Below are positions 22,221 through 32,473 of a stretch of 64,000 nucleotides of DNA, piece after piece (the stretch's first letter is position 1; every line of letters begins with the position of its first letter). The DNA comes from Saprolegnia diclina VS20. Taxonomy: Eukaryota; Oomycota; Saprolegniomycetes; Saprolegniales; Saprolegniaceae. The stretch is taken from NCBI RefSeq assembly GCF_000281045.1, contig NW_008246070.1:799777-863776 (forward strand), given 5' to 3'. A model generated the notes under the pieces. It saw only the letters and a program-made list of their open reading frames with translations. It searched no databases and was not told where the DNA came from. Position numbers and translations under genes: made by a program.

Positions 22221-23634
22221 ATGCTGGCGACGACAAGCGTCGGGTCCACCACAGCCGTGTGCTCGCTCTCAGACCAGGTCAAGAAGTACAAGGCGCGGTC
22301 GATCACAGAGGACCACTACCATCATCATCTGCAGCATGTTGACAGCAGCAACAACAAGCAAGGCAAGCCGCGCCGCGTCCTCGACAGCCTCGTCATCCTC
22401 TGCGTCAAGGTGCTCACGGCGCAGTTCAGCACCAAGGCAAATCCGATGCAAGGCATTCCTGCCAAGTTCCTGCCCGAAGTGACGCAGCGCCTGCCAATGG
22501 ACCTGCCGCTCACGGCAACGGCGCCTCATATCCACGATGAGAATTTTTGGAAGCGCTGCTGCTTGCACCATCCGGGCTGGACCAACCTCCAGATTTCGCT
22601 GCATGGCTTGACGTGGAAGCAACTCTACATGGGTGCGTCACCGTATCAGGCTCGATCGCTGCCTTACTATGCACTCTAGAGCGCACGATCCAAGAGACGC
22701 TCGAAGGCTTTGACCCGACGGACGCCTCTACAACGTACGCCGATCTGCTCCAGACGATCAGAGCGTGTGCGCCATACATCTTTTCGCTTGAGATTGACCA
22801 GCTCCTCTCGCACATTGACGTCCACGAGGTTTTTCAGTGCCTCCCGAACCTCACCAAGCTCAAGCTCTCGTACGGCGTCAAGCAGATCGGAATGAAGTAC
22901 GAGCGCATGCTCTTTGGCATGAAGATCTCGGACGCGACTGCGCTCTCGCATGCGATCAAGGCGACGATCACGCTCTCGACGCTGCTGTTGCCGAGCAACC
23001 TCCTGGACGACGACCTCCTGCGCATGCTCATGACGGGTCTCATCAAGAACGCGACAATCACGACGCTCGACCTCTCGCACAATAAGCTCACCAACCACGG
23101 CGCGAGACTTCTCGCCAAGCTCCTCGTGCCCACTTCGGTACGCTATATCGCTCGGTGCGCGTTTCTTACATGTATAGTGGCTAGGTCATCTCGAGCTTGA
23201 ACTTGTGCGACAACCAGATCCACGCCGAGGGCGGGCGGTACCTCGCGCGCGGCCTCAAGTGCAACACGAGTCTCGTCGAGCTCAATTTGCGCCTGAACCG
23301 GCTCACGGACGAAGGCGGGAAGCTGCTTCTCGAAGGGCTCGTGGGCCACCGGTCGCTCACGATGTTGAACTTGAGCAACAACGCACTCGGGCGTGAGACC
23401 GCCGAAGCGCTCTGCGGCCTCCTCTTGGACCCCGAGTGTCCGCTCACGATCATCGACCTCAGTGGCAACAGCATGACCGAAGGCGACGCGACTGCGCTGC
23501 ACGAAGGGCTCGAGCGCAACCTCAAGGTCGTGACGCTCGACTTGCGCCAGAACGAGATTCCGAAAGACGCAACTGTCCTTGCGCACATTGCGCAGATCAT
23601 CCGTCGCAACGAGCTCGACGGGCGTCATGCATGA
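22221..23634 (+). CDS. DRC5: Dynein regulatory complex subunit 5 (TCTE1/DRC5)
   Basis: Three exons with introns near 22633-22679 and 23140-23186, about 440 residues. The N-terminal half contains conserved DRC5 stretches (AKFLPEVTQRLPMDLPL, NFWKRCC). The C-terminal half is an RNI-type LRR array with family-specific motifs: GVKQIGMKYERMLFGMKISD, MLMTGLIKNATITTLDLSHN, NLCDNQIHAEGGRYLARGL, LTDEGGKLLLEGL. DRC5 is part of the nexin-dynein regulatory complex that links outer doublets and controls dynein in motile 9+2 axonemes. In an oomycete this implies zoospore flagella. The start at 22221 gives the longest frame that keeps these motifs; the first 20 residues are not conserved enough to prove it. 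Its 5' end faces that of the ABC transporter. Confidence 0.88.
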
Positions 23635-23709
23635 GGCTCCGATCTCGCAGTACCCAAGGAAACCATAAATTGAAAGAAAAATCGCCGACGCAAAAATGGA
23701 GCCTAACAG

Positions 23710-24946
23710 CTACACGCTCTCGTGGTGGTCATCGAGGTGCTCGTGGCTCTCGGACACGATGTGGATGCGCCAGCCGACTGGCGACGCGGGCACGATGCGG
23801 ACGTGGAAGGGGCACGTGGCGTCCTCGGTGCAGACCACTGCGAGCACGCTCCGGCCGTGGACGTCCTGGAAGAGACGGTTGGTCGCCACCATAACGTTTT
23901 GTGCGGCGCACCACTGCAAGACGGCGCCGAGACACTCGGCCTTGCTCGGATACGGTCCGAGCGGAACGGCGACGGCGTGGTTGTGCACGAGGTTGCCAGG
24001 GTACAGCCGCCATTGCTCGTCGTTGGCACTGTAATGGACAAAGACAAACCACGCGCAGTTGCACTGGCACGACAGCATGTAGCTCGTTCCAGTCGACGCT
24101 GCGGGGTTGAAGACGACCGCAAAGCCGCGCTGTCGGCACCAGTCGTCGATCTCGGTCTCGGCAACGAGCGGGTTCGCCCACGGGCCCCGCGGCATGGAGC
24201 TGTAGAACGAGTAGATGGGCTGTGCATTCGGGTAAAGAACGTGGTGGTTGTGCTGCGACAACGATCGCACAATGCGCCAGCGCCGGGACGCACAGTCGAC
24301 TTTCATCTCGATGGTCCACGGGCAGTGCGTCGAGGCAATGCCGCCAAGACCGACCAAAAATGGGGCTTGGCGCGTGCAGCACTGGAACGTGGTTCCCACG
24401 TGCACCTCGGCCATATATTGCTTCCCGACAGCCGTGGCACCGACGCCGTTTGCGATGAGGAACGAGTTGAGCGTCGCCATGCATTCGTCGTGGTCGACAA
24501 ACGTCATGTCGAAGATCGAGACGTAGGATCGCTCCTTCCACGCGTCCGTCGTCTTGAACTTCTTGGACGGAGCCCGAGGGTAGTCCATGACGGATTGCGC
24601 TGCGATTGGAACCTACGTGTTGCAGTCGATCATGCATGACCCAACAGGACGATGCTACCACAAGGGGCTCGATCTTGACATCGGGTTTCGCGTTGCCATC
24701 GACAGTCCGCTTCTTGCTCTTGCCGCTGCTGGTGGTACTGCTAGGTCGTTCGCTAGCGGGGCTCTATGGACAGCCGTCATTAGAGCGTACAGGACGGGGA
24801 ATGGCCCGGACATGCGCTGTCGGCTGGGGCGGTAGCACCTGGAGCGCCTGCCGGCGGCTCGAGGCCGTCGCCTTCGGTCCGATGGGGATCATCGCGTGCA
24901 TCGCCCGCGCTTCCGGTGGGCAGTTCTCCTTGTCCTGTGTGTCCAT
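23710..24946 (-). CDS. Protein with three WRKY/FAR1-like zinc motifs and N-terminal KEN box
   Basis: The large exon (from about 24608 down to the TAG at 23710-23712) carries three similar C...C-W/F...W...H-N/E-H units (CPWTIEMKVD...RSLSQHNH; CNCAWFVFVH...NLVHNH; CPFHVRIVP...SESHEH), the pattern of the WRKY-GCM1/FAR1/MULE zinc-finger superfamily. Its frame has a stop just upstream of the first ATG, but splicing GTGGTAGC...CACGTAG (about 24609-24656) joins it in phase to an exon KSKKRTVDGNAKPDVKIEPL. That exon joins an N-terminal exon starting at 24946, MDTQDKENCPPEAR. The last join is less certain (donor after ...RRQALQ or further on). Likely nuclear DNA-binding or domesticated-transposase-like protein. 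The single-gene model is inference; the alternative is a shorter gene starting at 24588. Confidence 0.55.
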
Positions 24947-25179
24947 GCTTGCAGTGGTGTCGGCCCGGAAGATCGCAAAATGGCCGGCTGCCAAAGATCG
25001 GCACTCCAGTATTTGATATTCGAAGTATTTGATTTCAGAGGTTTCTCGGTTTTCCCGCCAAGACCGATCGACAATCTCTCGTATCTTCCGATCTAAAGGT
25101 CGCCCACGCATGAATAGGACTCGCAATCAAGCGCTATGATGCGATATTGATAATCAATGGACCAGGGCTGTAGGGTAGT

Positions 25180-26600
25180 AATATTACTAGGGTGGAGGTG
25201 ATACACGGAAAATGTGCGAACGAAAATGGTAGTGGGCCAGGACGGGCGGCGCTGTGTCGTTACAATGAGTCCATTCAGATGTGAACTACGCGGAAATGGT
25301 TGTCGTGGTGCACATATTACGTCCAGCGTCCTGCGACTGAACGACTACGGCAAGGCTTGCGATACTAAAGTTACTGAATTATAGTTGCTGTTGACAAGAT
25401 TGTCCCTTCGCAGTCAGAAAGAATGCAAGTGCGTAATGAACACCTATTACCGCTGTACTCGTACGAAGCGGTGGGTTGATGCCTGGAGGGAGGCTCTGAG
25501 CATTGAATTGTTTGGACATTTTCTATTGTCGACAGAATGTGCTTGTCGTTCCGATTTTATCCGGACGGTGTTATCCGGATAGGATGAGGGCAAGCCGCTC
25601 ACTCAGCGAGGTGGATCGACCATTGATGTTTTTGACAGAGTTTCGTGTTTCGTTCGATATGCATAGCGCTCGACACAGGGAGTTCAAAACCAAAGAATGG
25701 TCCTCGTAGCGTACCTACAGCGTGCGCTATGCGCCTTCAAGTTGTTGTGAACGGATACTTAGCGAAGTATCAATGTATCAGTCGGGATGGAACTTTCCGT
25801 GCGCAGCTCACTCGGAACGACCAAGTGCTCGTACCAACTCCCACGCATTCAGGCGTAGCGCTACGTATGCGAAGTCTTTGTGTCATAATAAAGATAACGC
25901 GGAACACGTTCATCTATATATATATATCAATGTATCAATATATCCTTCTCTTACAACCAGCACAGCGCACGCTGTAGGTACACTACGAGCACCATTCTTT
26001 GGTTTTTGAACTCCGTGCGTCAAGCGCTATGCATATCGAACGAAACACGAGACTCTGTCAAAAACATCAAAGGTCGACCCATCTCGCTGAGTGAGCGGCT
26101 TGCCCTCGTCTTGTCCGGATAATATTGTCTATATAAAGTCGGGCTTGTCAGGAGACGCAAAGATGTGGCGAGCGCATCGATCGCGGCTTCGTGCCGGGTA
26201 CGATGGTACTGACGAGAAAACGAATACTCATACACCAAGGCCTTGGGATTCATGGCGCAAACCTCTAGTCTCTGTATTGGTTGCGCACTGGTGTAGCAAC
26301 ATGAGAAGCTTCCTGTTCTGCAGTTTGGATGCAGCTGTGCGTTTCATAGTCTAGTCGTAGCACATTTCGGGGATGGACAGATCCTAATTGGTCCCGAGAG
26401 GGCGAGAGGCTCGCGCATGGTACTTCTACAACATGCTGCCTGTTCAACAACTAGTACGAGGAAGGCCTCGATAAGATTTTGCAGGTCGCGAATGACGTGG
26501 CAGCGCCCCGCACTTCCACTTTGGCCGTACTCCAACACAACATACGTGCGATCAATGGTCTCTTCTAAATTATCTGCCGCAGCCCTCGGGTTGACCAACA
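25180..26600. repeat. Repeat block A (inverted relative to block B)
   Basis: Homologous to 38434-39560 in reverse orientation. Matching landmarks in order: an ATTCAGATG...GGTTGTCGTGGTGCAC segment (25273-25313); CAGCGTCCTGCGACTGA (25324-25340); TTGTTTGGACA (25508-25518); the foldback element; the CCAAGGCCTTGG segment (26240-26251); and a remnant frame encoding QNLIEAF...VVEQAA on the minus strand (26430-26490). Block A has about 75 bp (around 26343-26418) that block B lacks in the remnant frame. Confidence 0.7.
25551..26143. mobile_element. Foldback (long inverted-repeat) element, copy A
   Basis: Two arms of about 175-200 bp in opposite orientation. Arm 1 (25551 to about 25740) and the reverse complement of arm 2 (about 25965-26143) share TTATCCGGA-rich ends, GAGGGCAAGCCGCTCACTCA, the GTTTTTGACAGAGT region, TTTCGTTCGATATGCATAGC and CCAAAGAATGGT, with scattered differences. 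The loop (about 25740-25965) is AT-rich and has no open frame. No transposase or obvious target-site duplication was found, so this is a non-autonomous foldback or MITE-like element. Confidence 0.65.
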
Positions 26601-26617
26601 CTAGTTAGCGCCTCCGC

Positions 26618-27751
26618 ATGGAAAGGTTTGTGTGCAAAAGGCTCGACCGCAGCTTTTACCTCGGAAAAAAGCAAGTGACGTCATTTACATTCGAGAACTG
26701 TTCTAGCATGCTGATGACGACGACGCCCACCCCGATGCTTGGCTTCCTTGCGCTCTATATTCCGCGCACGAGTGCCAAATCCCAGCGCTACCTCGCCGCT
26801 GGCGTCCTCATGGCCATGCTCATCCGCACCCTCGGGATGCGCCGCGTGCTTCTCGGCCTCCGCCCTTTTGCCTACAAGCTCTTGACAGCTGCCAAGGCAG
26901 CGTACGACACCCAGCTTCGTCCGTTGCCTGACAATGTCGAGACCATCACGGCGCTCCAGACGACAGTCGCCACCCAAGACACGACCATTGCCCACCTCAC
27001 GACCAACGTCGCCGACCTCCACGAAGCCGCGCGGGTCCAGCGCGTCACTGCTACCGAGATCAGCGCCGACCTCAAGATCCAAGTACACAATTTGAAGATT
27101 CGACTCCACCGCACGACCGAACGCGCGGCCCAAAGCACCAAGGCGCTGCACACCGTCATTGCCTCCAAAGACGCAACGCTTACCGCCAGAGACAATACGA
27201 TCACCGAGCTCCGAGCCCAAGTCGCTGCGCTGCACGAAGCCGCTCGGGTCCAGCGTGTGACGGCTACAACCATCAGCGCCGACCTCAAGGTCGCATGGCA
27301 CAATACCAAGATCCAGCTGCACCGCACCGAGGAGCGCGCGCAGCGCGACCTGACCGAGCTCCGCACCGCGTTCAGCACGCTACAGCAAGGGCACCGCGCA
27401 CTTGACATAGCAGCGGCCTCGGCCGCCGCCGCGTCCAAAATACGACTGACGCACGCCCAACAAGGCAACGCGACTATCACGGGTCTCGCTACAGCGGCCA
27501 TTGCAACACTCGCCAACTGTCGACGACAGTACAAGATGGAGATGGAGGTGGCCGCATCGGCCGCCAAACACATCAAGATTCAGCTATTTCAGTGCAAGCG
27601 GGTCCTAGCAGCGTGCGCCCAAGAGGTCATCTCGGCTCAGTGCGCACTGCGTGACATGACTGCCGAGCGCGACAAGGCAGTCGCCTTCAATGAGCAACTC
27701 GCCCCCCGAGCTACGAATCCGGACGCCAGAGACCGCTCTCGATTTCGCTGA
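26618..27751 (+). CDS. Coiled-coil protein with internal repeat
   Basis: One open exon. The ATG at 26708 (MLMTTTPTPMLGFLALY) is more plausible than 26618 because the upstream part lies next to the repeat block. A hydrophobic stretch (residues about 40-80 of the longer form: LGFLALYIPR, AAGVLMAMLIRTLG) may be a membrane anchor. The rest is a long alanine/threonine-rich coiled coil with two copies of a unit 71 residues apart: LHEAARVQRVTATEISADLK and LHEAARVQRVTATTISADLK (nucleotides about 27008 and 27221). I do not recognise the family and there are no catalytic motifs. It ends DARDRSRFR at 27751. Codon use resembles neighbouring genes, so I believe it is real. Confidence 0.6.
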   Translation: MERFVCKRLDRSFYLGKKQVTSFTFENCSSMLMTTTPTPMLGFLALYIPRTSAKSQRYLAAGVLMAMLIRTLGMRRVLLGLRPFAYKLLTAAKAAYDTQLRPLPDNVETITALQTTVATQDTTIAHLTTNVADLHEAARVQRVTATEISADLKIQVHNLKIRLHRTTERAAQSTKALHTVIASKDATLTARDNTITELRAQVAALHEAARVQRVTATTISADLKVAWHNTKIQLHRTEERAQRDLTELRTAFSTLQQGHRALDIAAASAAAASKIRLTHAQQGNATITGLATAAIATLANCRRQYKMEMEVAASAAKHIKIQLFQCKRVLAACAQEVISAQCALRDMTAERDKAVAFNEQLAPRATNPDARDRSRFR

Positions 27752-28098
27752 CGCAAGCCACGAAGCCGTAGCCCACGCGGTGGCAACAAGAGGTCTTGGA
27801 ATATAACACGCATGAGCGACCTACTAGCAACTTTCTATCTACACTATCTGTCTACACGATTTCTTCTTTTTCGACTTCCTAACCCGCACTCGACTAGTGG
27901 TTTCGTTAGGTCGTTGGGAGTCGTCGACAAGGTTATAGTGTTTTGTACAGGTTGGAAGACAATCGCATAGCGCACCGTGGCACGCGGCAATCGTCGGCCC
28001 TTGCATCCAGCGATTGCCGCCATATTACATATTGAATATCGAGATTGTAATATTGAATATATATTGGATATTCAACCTATTTCATATTGATCCGAGAG
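27752..28098. other. AT-rich intergenic region
   Basis: No gene. The stretch from 28020 to 28090 is a run of ATATTGAATAT-like repeats directly before the RibD-like gene. It may act as a promoter or be a simple-sequence expansion. Confidence 0.4.
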
Positions 28099-28580
28099 AT
28101 GACCGAAGACGAGCGCTACATGCGCCTTGCGATCGCCGAAGCACACCGGTCGCCGCCGGTTGACAGTGCGTTCTGCGTCGGCTGCGTCGTCACCAAGGAC
28201 GGCCGCGTCCTCGCGACAGGTTTTTCGAGGGAGTTGCCCGGCAACACGCATGCGGTGCGCCGTTGATCCCTGGCCCTTCGCCACCTCATGGCATCTGGTA
28301 GGAGCAATGCGCGCTGCTCAAGCTGCAAATGCAGGCGAATGGATCGACGCTCTACACGACGATGGAGCCATGCAGCGTGCGCCTCTCGGGTAACAAGCCG
28401 TGCGTTGAGAGCTGCATCGAGGCCGGCGTCGCCCGCGTCGTCGTCGGCGCCATGGAGCCCAGCACGTTCGTAACATGCACAGGCGTCCAGCTTCTGCGCG
28501 ACCACGGGATACAAGTCGACCTTCTCACGGGTCTCGAGGCCGACTGCTTGGCCCCGAACCGCCACCTCGATTTAGCCTAG
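28099..28580 (+). CDS. RibD/Rib2-type cytidine-deaminase-fold protein
   Basis: Two exons with a 47-nt intron at 28255-28301; 144 residues. The zinc site of the CDA fold is complete after splicing: the exon junction creates NTHAEQCALLK (H-A-E, with the proton-shuttling Glu in exon 2), and the second half has TMEPCSVRLSGNKPC (P-C-x8-C). The N terminus MTEDERYMRLAIAEAHRS and the HDxGIxV-like tail (DHGIQVDLLTG) match diaminohydroxyphosphoribosylaminopyrimidine deaminase (RibD N-domain, Rib2). It would deaminate the pyrimidine intermediate in riboflavin synthesis, but related deaminases act on other substrates and no reductase domain is attached. Its TAG is 29 bp before the next ATG on the same strand. 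Confidence 0.8.
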
Positions 28581-28609
28581 CGTTTCTAAACGGCCAGAGC
28601 CAAATTAAC

Positions 28610-29566
28610 ATGGAAGAAGTCAACCAAGAGACGAGCGACGGCGGCGTCGTGCACGCCCACGTCCAGTTCGCCGAGGCCGCGGCCAATGGCTCCAAGACCA
28701 TGGTGCGCTTCCATGTCTATCGATCCTCGTCCTCATCTTGCGCTTCTGCAGGTCGAATTCCTCCTCGACAATGGCGCCGACATTGATGCGCCTGGCCGTG
28801 GTATACGACGCTCCCATGCTTCTCGATGCTGATATCGATGTAGATGGAACGACGCCGCTCTGCGCCGCAGCGCTCTGGGGCAACGAAGCAATGGTCAAGT
28901 TCCTGCTTTCGCGCGGCGCCCGCGTCTCGGCCCGCAACGACGGTACCAGGCCCTTGAATATGGATGAGATATATCCATATCTAGGCACGGCGTGGACGGC
29001 GCTGCACGCAGCGGCATTCCAAGAGCACGGCAAGGTCGTACGTATCCTCCTCGACGCGGACGCCGACCCGTACGCTCGCGACGCTGAGGGCCGGACGCCC
29101 ACCGACTATGCGAGCATCTCGGAGGCGATCTGGGCCTTCTTTGCAGGTAGCTCTCGCTTGATATTGAGTATCCGCTTGACATATTGATATTTCCAGCGCG
29201 CGGGTGCGAGAAGAGCCTCAAGTCGGACCTTGTCGGAAAAGGAATCATCCGCAAGGTCGCGCCGGACCAGCCCGAGCTCGGCAACGACAACGTACACCTC
29301 CGTCTCCATGGCAGGCGGCATGGACGCACGCACTCGAGTAGATTCCCGAGTTCTCCCGGCCAGGGTCGTCGTACCAGCGCACCCAGTTCAACCCGCTCCA
29401 GTCCAGCAAGCCCAAGGTACATTCTTCTCCATCCCAGCACATCTTAAACAGCAAGTTCATCCAGTCGCGCGACGGGCGCTCCAACAGCTTTGTGGATCCG
29501 CTGGGGTCGTCCAAGCTGCCGCCGCCGACCGCGCGGCGTCCGTCGCTCCACGGCTTTGCACTATAA
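28610..29566 (+). CDS. Ankyrin-repeat protein
   Basis: Six exons. Short GT-AG introns (about 28703-28751, 28800-28843, 28952-28992, 29147-29196 and 29303-29352) reconnect the ankyrin frame: VEFLLDNGADIDAPG, GTTPLCAAALWGNEAMVKFL, WTALHAAAFQEHGKVVRILL and GRTPTDYASISEA. That gives three to four repeats and a C-terminal tail of about 110 residues (GCEKSLKSDLVGKG, IPEFSRPGSSYQRTQFNPL, SRDGRSNSFVDPLG) that is basic and Ser/Pro-rich, ending RRPSLHGFAL at 29566. A protein-interaction role is all that can be inferred. The gene starts 29 bp after the RibD-like stop and converges with the lipase gene (29 bp between stops). Confidence 0.75.
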
Positions 29567-29595
29567 GACAACCAAGAAACGACGCATGCCTCGTC

Positions 29596-32307
29596 TTAGG
29601 ACTCGTCGCGGAGGTTATCGAGGCAGAGGCGGAGGGCGTTGCGGTACACAAGCGTCGCGTGCGATGCCACCTTGGTCTTGGACGACACGAGGAGGCGTCG
29701 CTCAATGAAGCTCGGGTCCAACAGCACATTCCCCGCGCCGTCGATCGCCACTTCGCGCCCAACGTGTTCGTAGAGGCCCCACTAGCAACACCACAACGAC
29801 TTAGCGAATTGCATAAGAGATGACGTACAAAGCGCGGGATGCCCGCCACGAGGTCGCCGTCGTAGACGACGCGGAAGCTCTCGGGCACCGTGCGGTTGTA
29901 CTGGCGCACAAAGGCGGGATTGCCGACGCGCGGGCCGCCAAAATTGTACATGGACACGCGCGTGGCGCCAAAATGAGCCGCAATGTCGTACGCGGCGAGC
30001 ACAGCGAGCGCGCCGCCCATGCTGTGCCCCGTGACGTACACGCGCAGGTGCGGGTCGTCCTGCAGCACGAGGCGCAGCGTCTCCTTGAGGTCGTCGCGCA
30101 CCGCAGCGTACGCTTTCCAAAACCCTATGCCAATATCAACGACACGACCGCGAGTATGGCACCGCACCGCTGTGGACGCGGGGCAGCGCCAGGTTGAGGA
30201 GCGGGATACGTCCCGCGCAGAGCTGGAGTCGCTCCTTGCAGCTTCGACGACGGCGCTGCTTGCCGCGACCGCTGATCGCGTGCATCCAGAGCGGCACTTG
30301 ATGAAATCGGAGGTTTGTCTTCCAGTGCGCCTTGCTCACCGAGCCGCGAAATGCCACGATGAGCTGGTGCGTCTCGCGGTTGACGCACACGACCGCGTGC
30401 GTATCGACGAGGTCGTGCCGCAGGTGCGCGATGAGCTCAAAGCCAAAGGTGTCGAGCGTCTGGACGCCGGCGCCGGACGCCGACGGATTCCCGATCGGGT
30501 CGAAGTACGCCTGCCACGCGATTTGCACGAGCCACTCGGCCGTCTCGAGGCAGAACACGTGTTGTCTGTTGTGCTGGTGCTTTTCGTGCACGTAGAACGC
30601 TGTCGACGCAAAGAGCGATGACGTCGCAGTGATCGACGGCGCGGGCAAGTGCACCCAGAGCACCAGCGACACAAAGACCGCAAAAAAGATGACGAACGAA
30701 AGCTGCGGCATGTCGTTGCCCATGGAACCGAGCACGACGATGCACGCGCGTCGGAGTGACGCCATGGACGCACTGCCTTCGGCCGAGACGACGGCAGCGA
30801 GTAGCTGCACCGCGTGCACGACCGAGGCGAGCAAGAGCTGCAGCAAGAGCAAGACCGACTCGAACACGAGAAAGCGGAAGCTCAACTGTTCGTGGCGGGA
30901 CAGCATGTACACGAACGACTGCAGCGTCGCGGCCGTCTCGAGCGCAGTCTGTACTACCCACGCGAGCCAGTACCAGTGGAGCACGAGGAGCGCGATTCCC
31001 AGCGCAATGTACGCCGTCTCGGCCTCCGGCTCGTGGCCGGGCGAGAGCGACGGCAGCCGCAAGATGCTCTCGCTCGTCTGGAGACTGCCAAAGAGCAGCA
31101 CGAAGAGGACCTTGGGCCAGACGCGGGTCGTGGTCGACGCCGGGTGGCCGAGCATGACGAGCCAGAGGCCGCGAAAAATCGCATTGGCCCACGCTTGGAC
31201 AATGTTGGCGCTGAGGCGCGTTGCGTCCGAGACGTCGCCAAACCACTGGGCGACGACAAACACGGGGTTCTGCCACAGCACGAGCACGACAAGGACCCAG
31301 AAGAGCTGCGCCTGAATACGAAGCCGCGGCGCCGGCACGGCCCGAACCCAGTACGGAAGCGCGCCAAGCGAGAGCAAGAGCAGCGCGGTGCGCACGATGA
31401 GCTGGCTGACGACGACCGCGGGCTTCCTATTGTACAGAGTCAGCGTGGGAGCAAGACCGAGCGACAAATTACGTGAAGCTAAAGGCGTACTGCACGTCGC
31501 GGGCAAAGAGGTGCGGGTAGTAGCCGTGGAAGACGACGAGAATGAGGTACGAGCCGTACCCGTTGCCTCCCTACACGCGCATGAGTTTCAAGCTCGTGTC
31601 ATCAAGGAGGAGGCGTACGAGGCCTTCGTTCGCCTGGGAGATATCAAAGAGCGGTGCGGCGTCGCATGCATTCTCTGCGCAGTGCAGCCAGAGGCTCTGG
31701 TTCGCGAGGCGGAAGATGGGCTTGTGCGCGCCGTGCTCGGTGAACGGGAAGCGCCCGCCGTAGACAGACACGTCGTACTCGAGCACGAAGCTCGGCTCGT
31801 GCTGCGTGAGGTTGGCCGGTAGAATACTCAGCTGCATCGAGCCTGCCAACCACGAGACATTGCTCACGTTGGCTGCGTACCATGCGTTCGCTGTGTGGTA
31901 GTCGATGTATGTACATGGCGTGTCGATCGGCGTCGTCGGCTGGCACACATTGCCGGGCAAGTCTATCGTCTACACAGAGGATGTGTGCCATGATTCACGA
32001 CAACACGTACGGTCCGGAGGTACGCATCGCTGTACAAGTACGCCATGACCAAAGCCACACAGAACGAGACGTACGAAGCGGCCAGCACGATCATGGCCGC
32101 GCGCGAACCAAGCGTCTCAAGTCGGAGGCGCGGTGCCGATGGCCCATGCAGGTTGGCGTCCTCGAGCCGCCCATCGTCGTCCACGTCGTTGCGGTGGCGG
32201 CGCTTCCGCTGCGCGTCGTCGAGGAGGAGCTGGGACGACGCGTAGCCCTTCGTCGCGAAGAGCAGCGGGCGATGCACGACGTCGTCCATGTCCATGCCCC
32301 GCTCCAT
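29596..32307 (-). CDS. Wntless/TMEM181-like 7TM protein fused to class 3 lipase
   Basis: About seven exons. From MERGMDMDDVVHRP: a cytosolic N terminus, TM1 (MIVLAASYVSFCVALVMAYL), a lumenal GOLD-like domain with N-glycosylation sites (ANVSNVSWLAGSMQL, FVLEYDVSVYGGRFPF), then seven or so helices with QNPVFVVAQWFGD and RVWPKVLFVLLFGS, matching the Wntless/TMEM181 membrane domain. A cytosolic class 3 lipase follows: LIVAFRGSVSKAHWKTNL, VHSGFWKAYAAV (after splicing), the nucleophile elbow GHSMGGALA, and YNFGGPRVGNPAFV; the catalytic His is probably in WGLYEHVGREV. All catalytic elements appear intact. A membrane-tethered lipase, possibly acting on phospholipid or diacylglycerol in the secretory pathway. 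Domain naming is from motif memory; the fusion itself is directly seen as one continuous spliced frame. Confidence 0.78.
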
Positions 32308-32354
32308 GATGCTGCCGCCGATATCTTTCTCGCCGAGGAAGACCAAGCTCTCGA

Positions 32355-32375
32355 ATCCGGATACCACATATCCGG
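32355..32375. promoter_or_regulatory. TCCGGATA-type motif pair upstream of the lipase gene
   Basis: ATCCGGATA at 32355-32363 and TATCCGG at 32369-32375, about 50-70 nt upstream of the ATG at 32307 (minus). The same motif occurs upstream of three other genes in the window. Confidence 0.4.
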
Positions 32376-32473
32376 CGATTCGCACGCGTTTAAACCCGAC
32401 GGGACCGAGTTTAACGCAACTTCAACTGGCATGCACCAAAGGGACTCGACTAACTAACTATAATACGATGGGG

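Larger units (their letters stand above)
24947..26617. other. Non-coding region holding repeat block A
   Basis: No supportable gene. Composition shifts to AT-rich compared with flanking genes. From about 25180 to 26600 the sequence is homologous, in opposite orientation, to 38434-39560. Short open frames (for example 26344-26601 minus) are shared with the other copy but are broken, and look like remnants. Confidence 0.6.

Noticed and set aside
24764-25126. Idea that the KEN-box frame alone is a separate securin-like gene
   Set aside because: It lacks its own terminator space before the next exon, and a phase-matched splice joins it to the zinc-motif exon, so a single gene is more economical.
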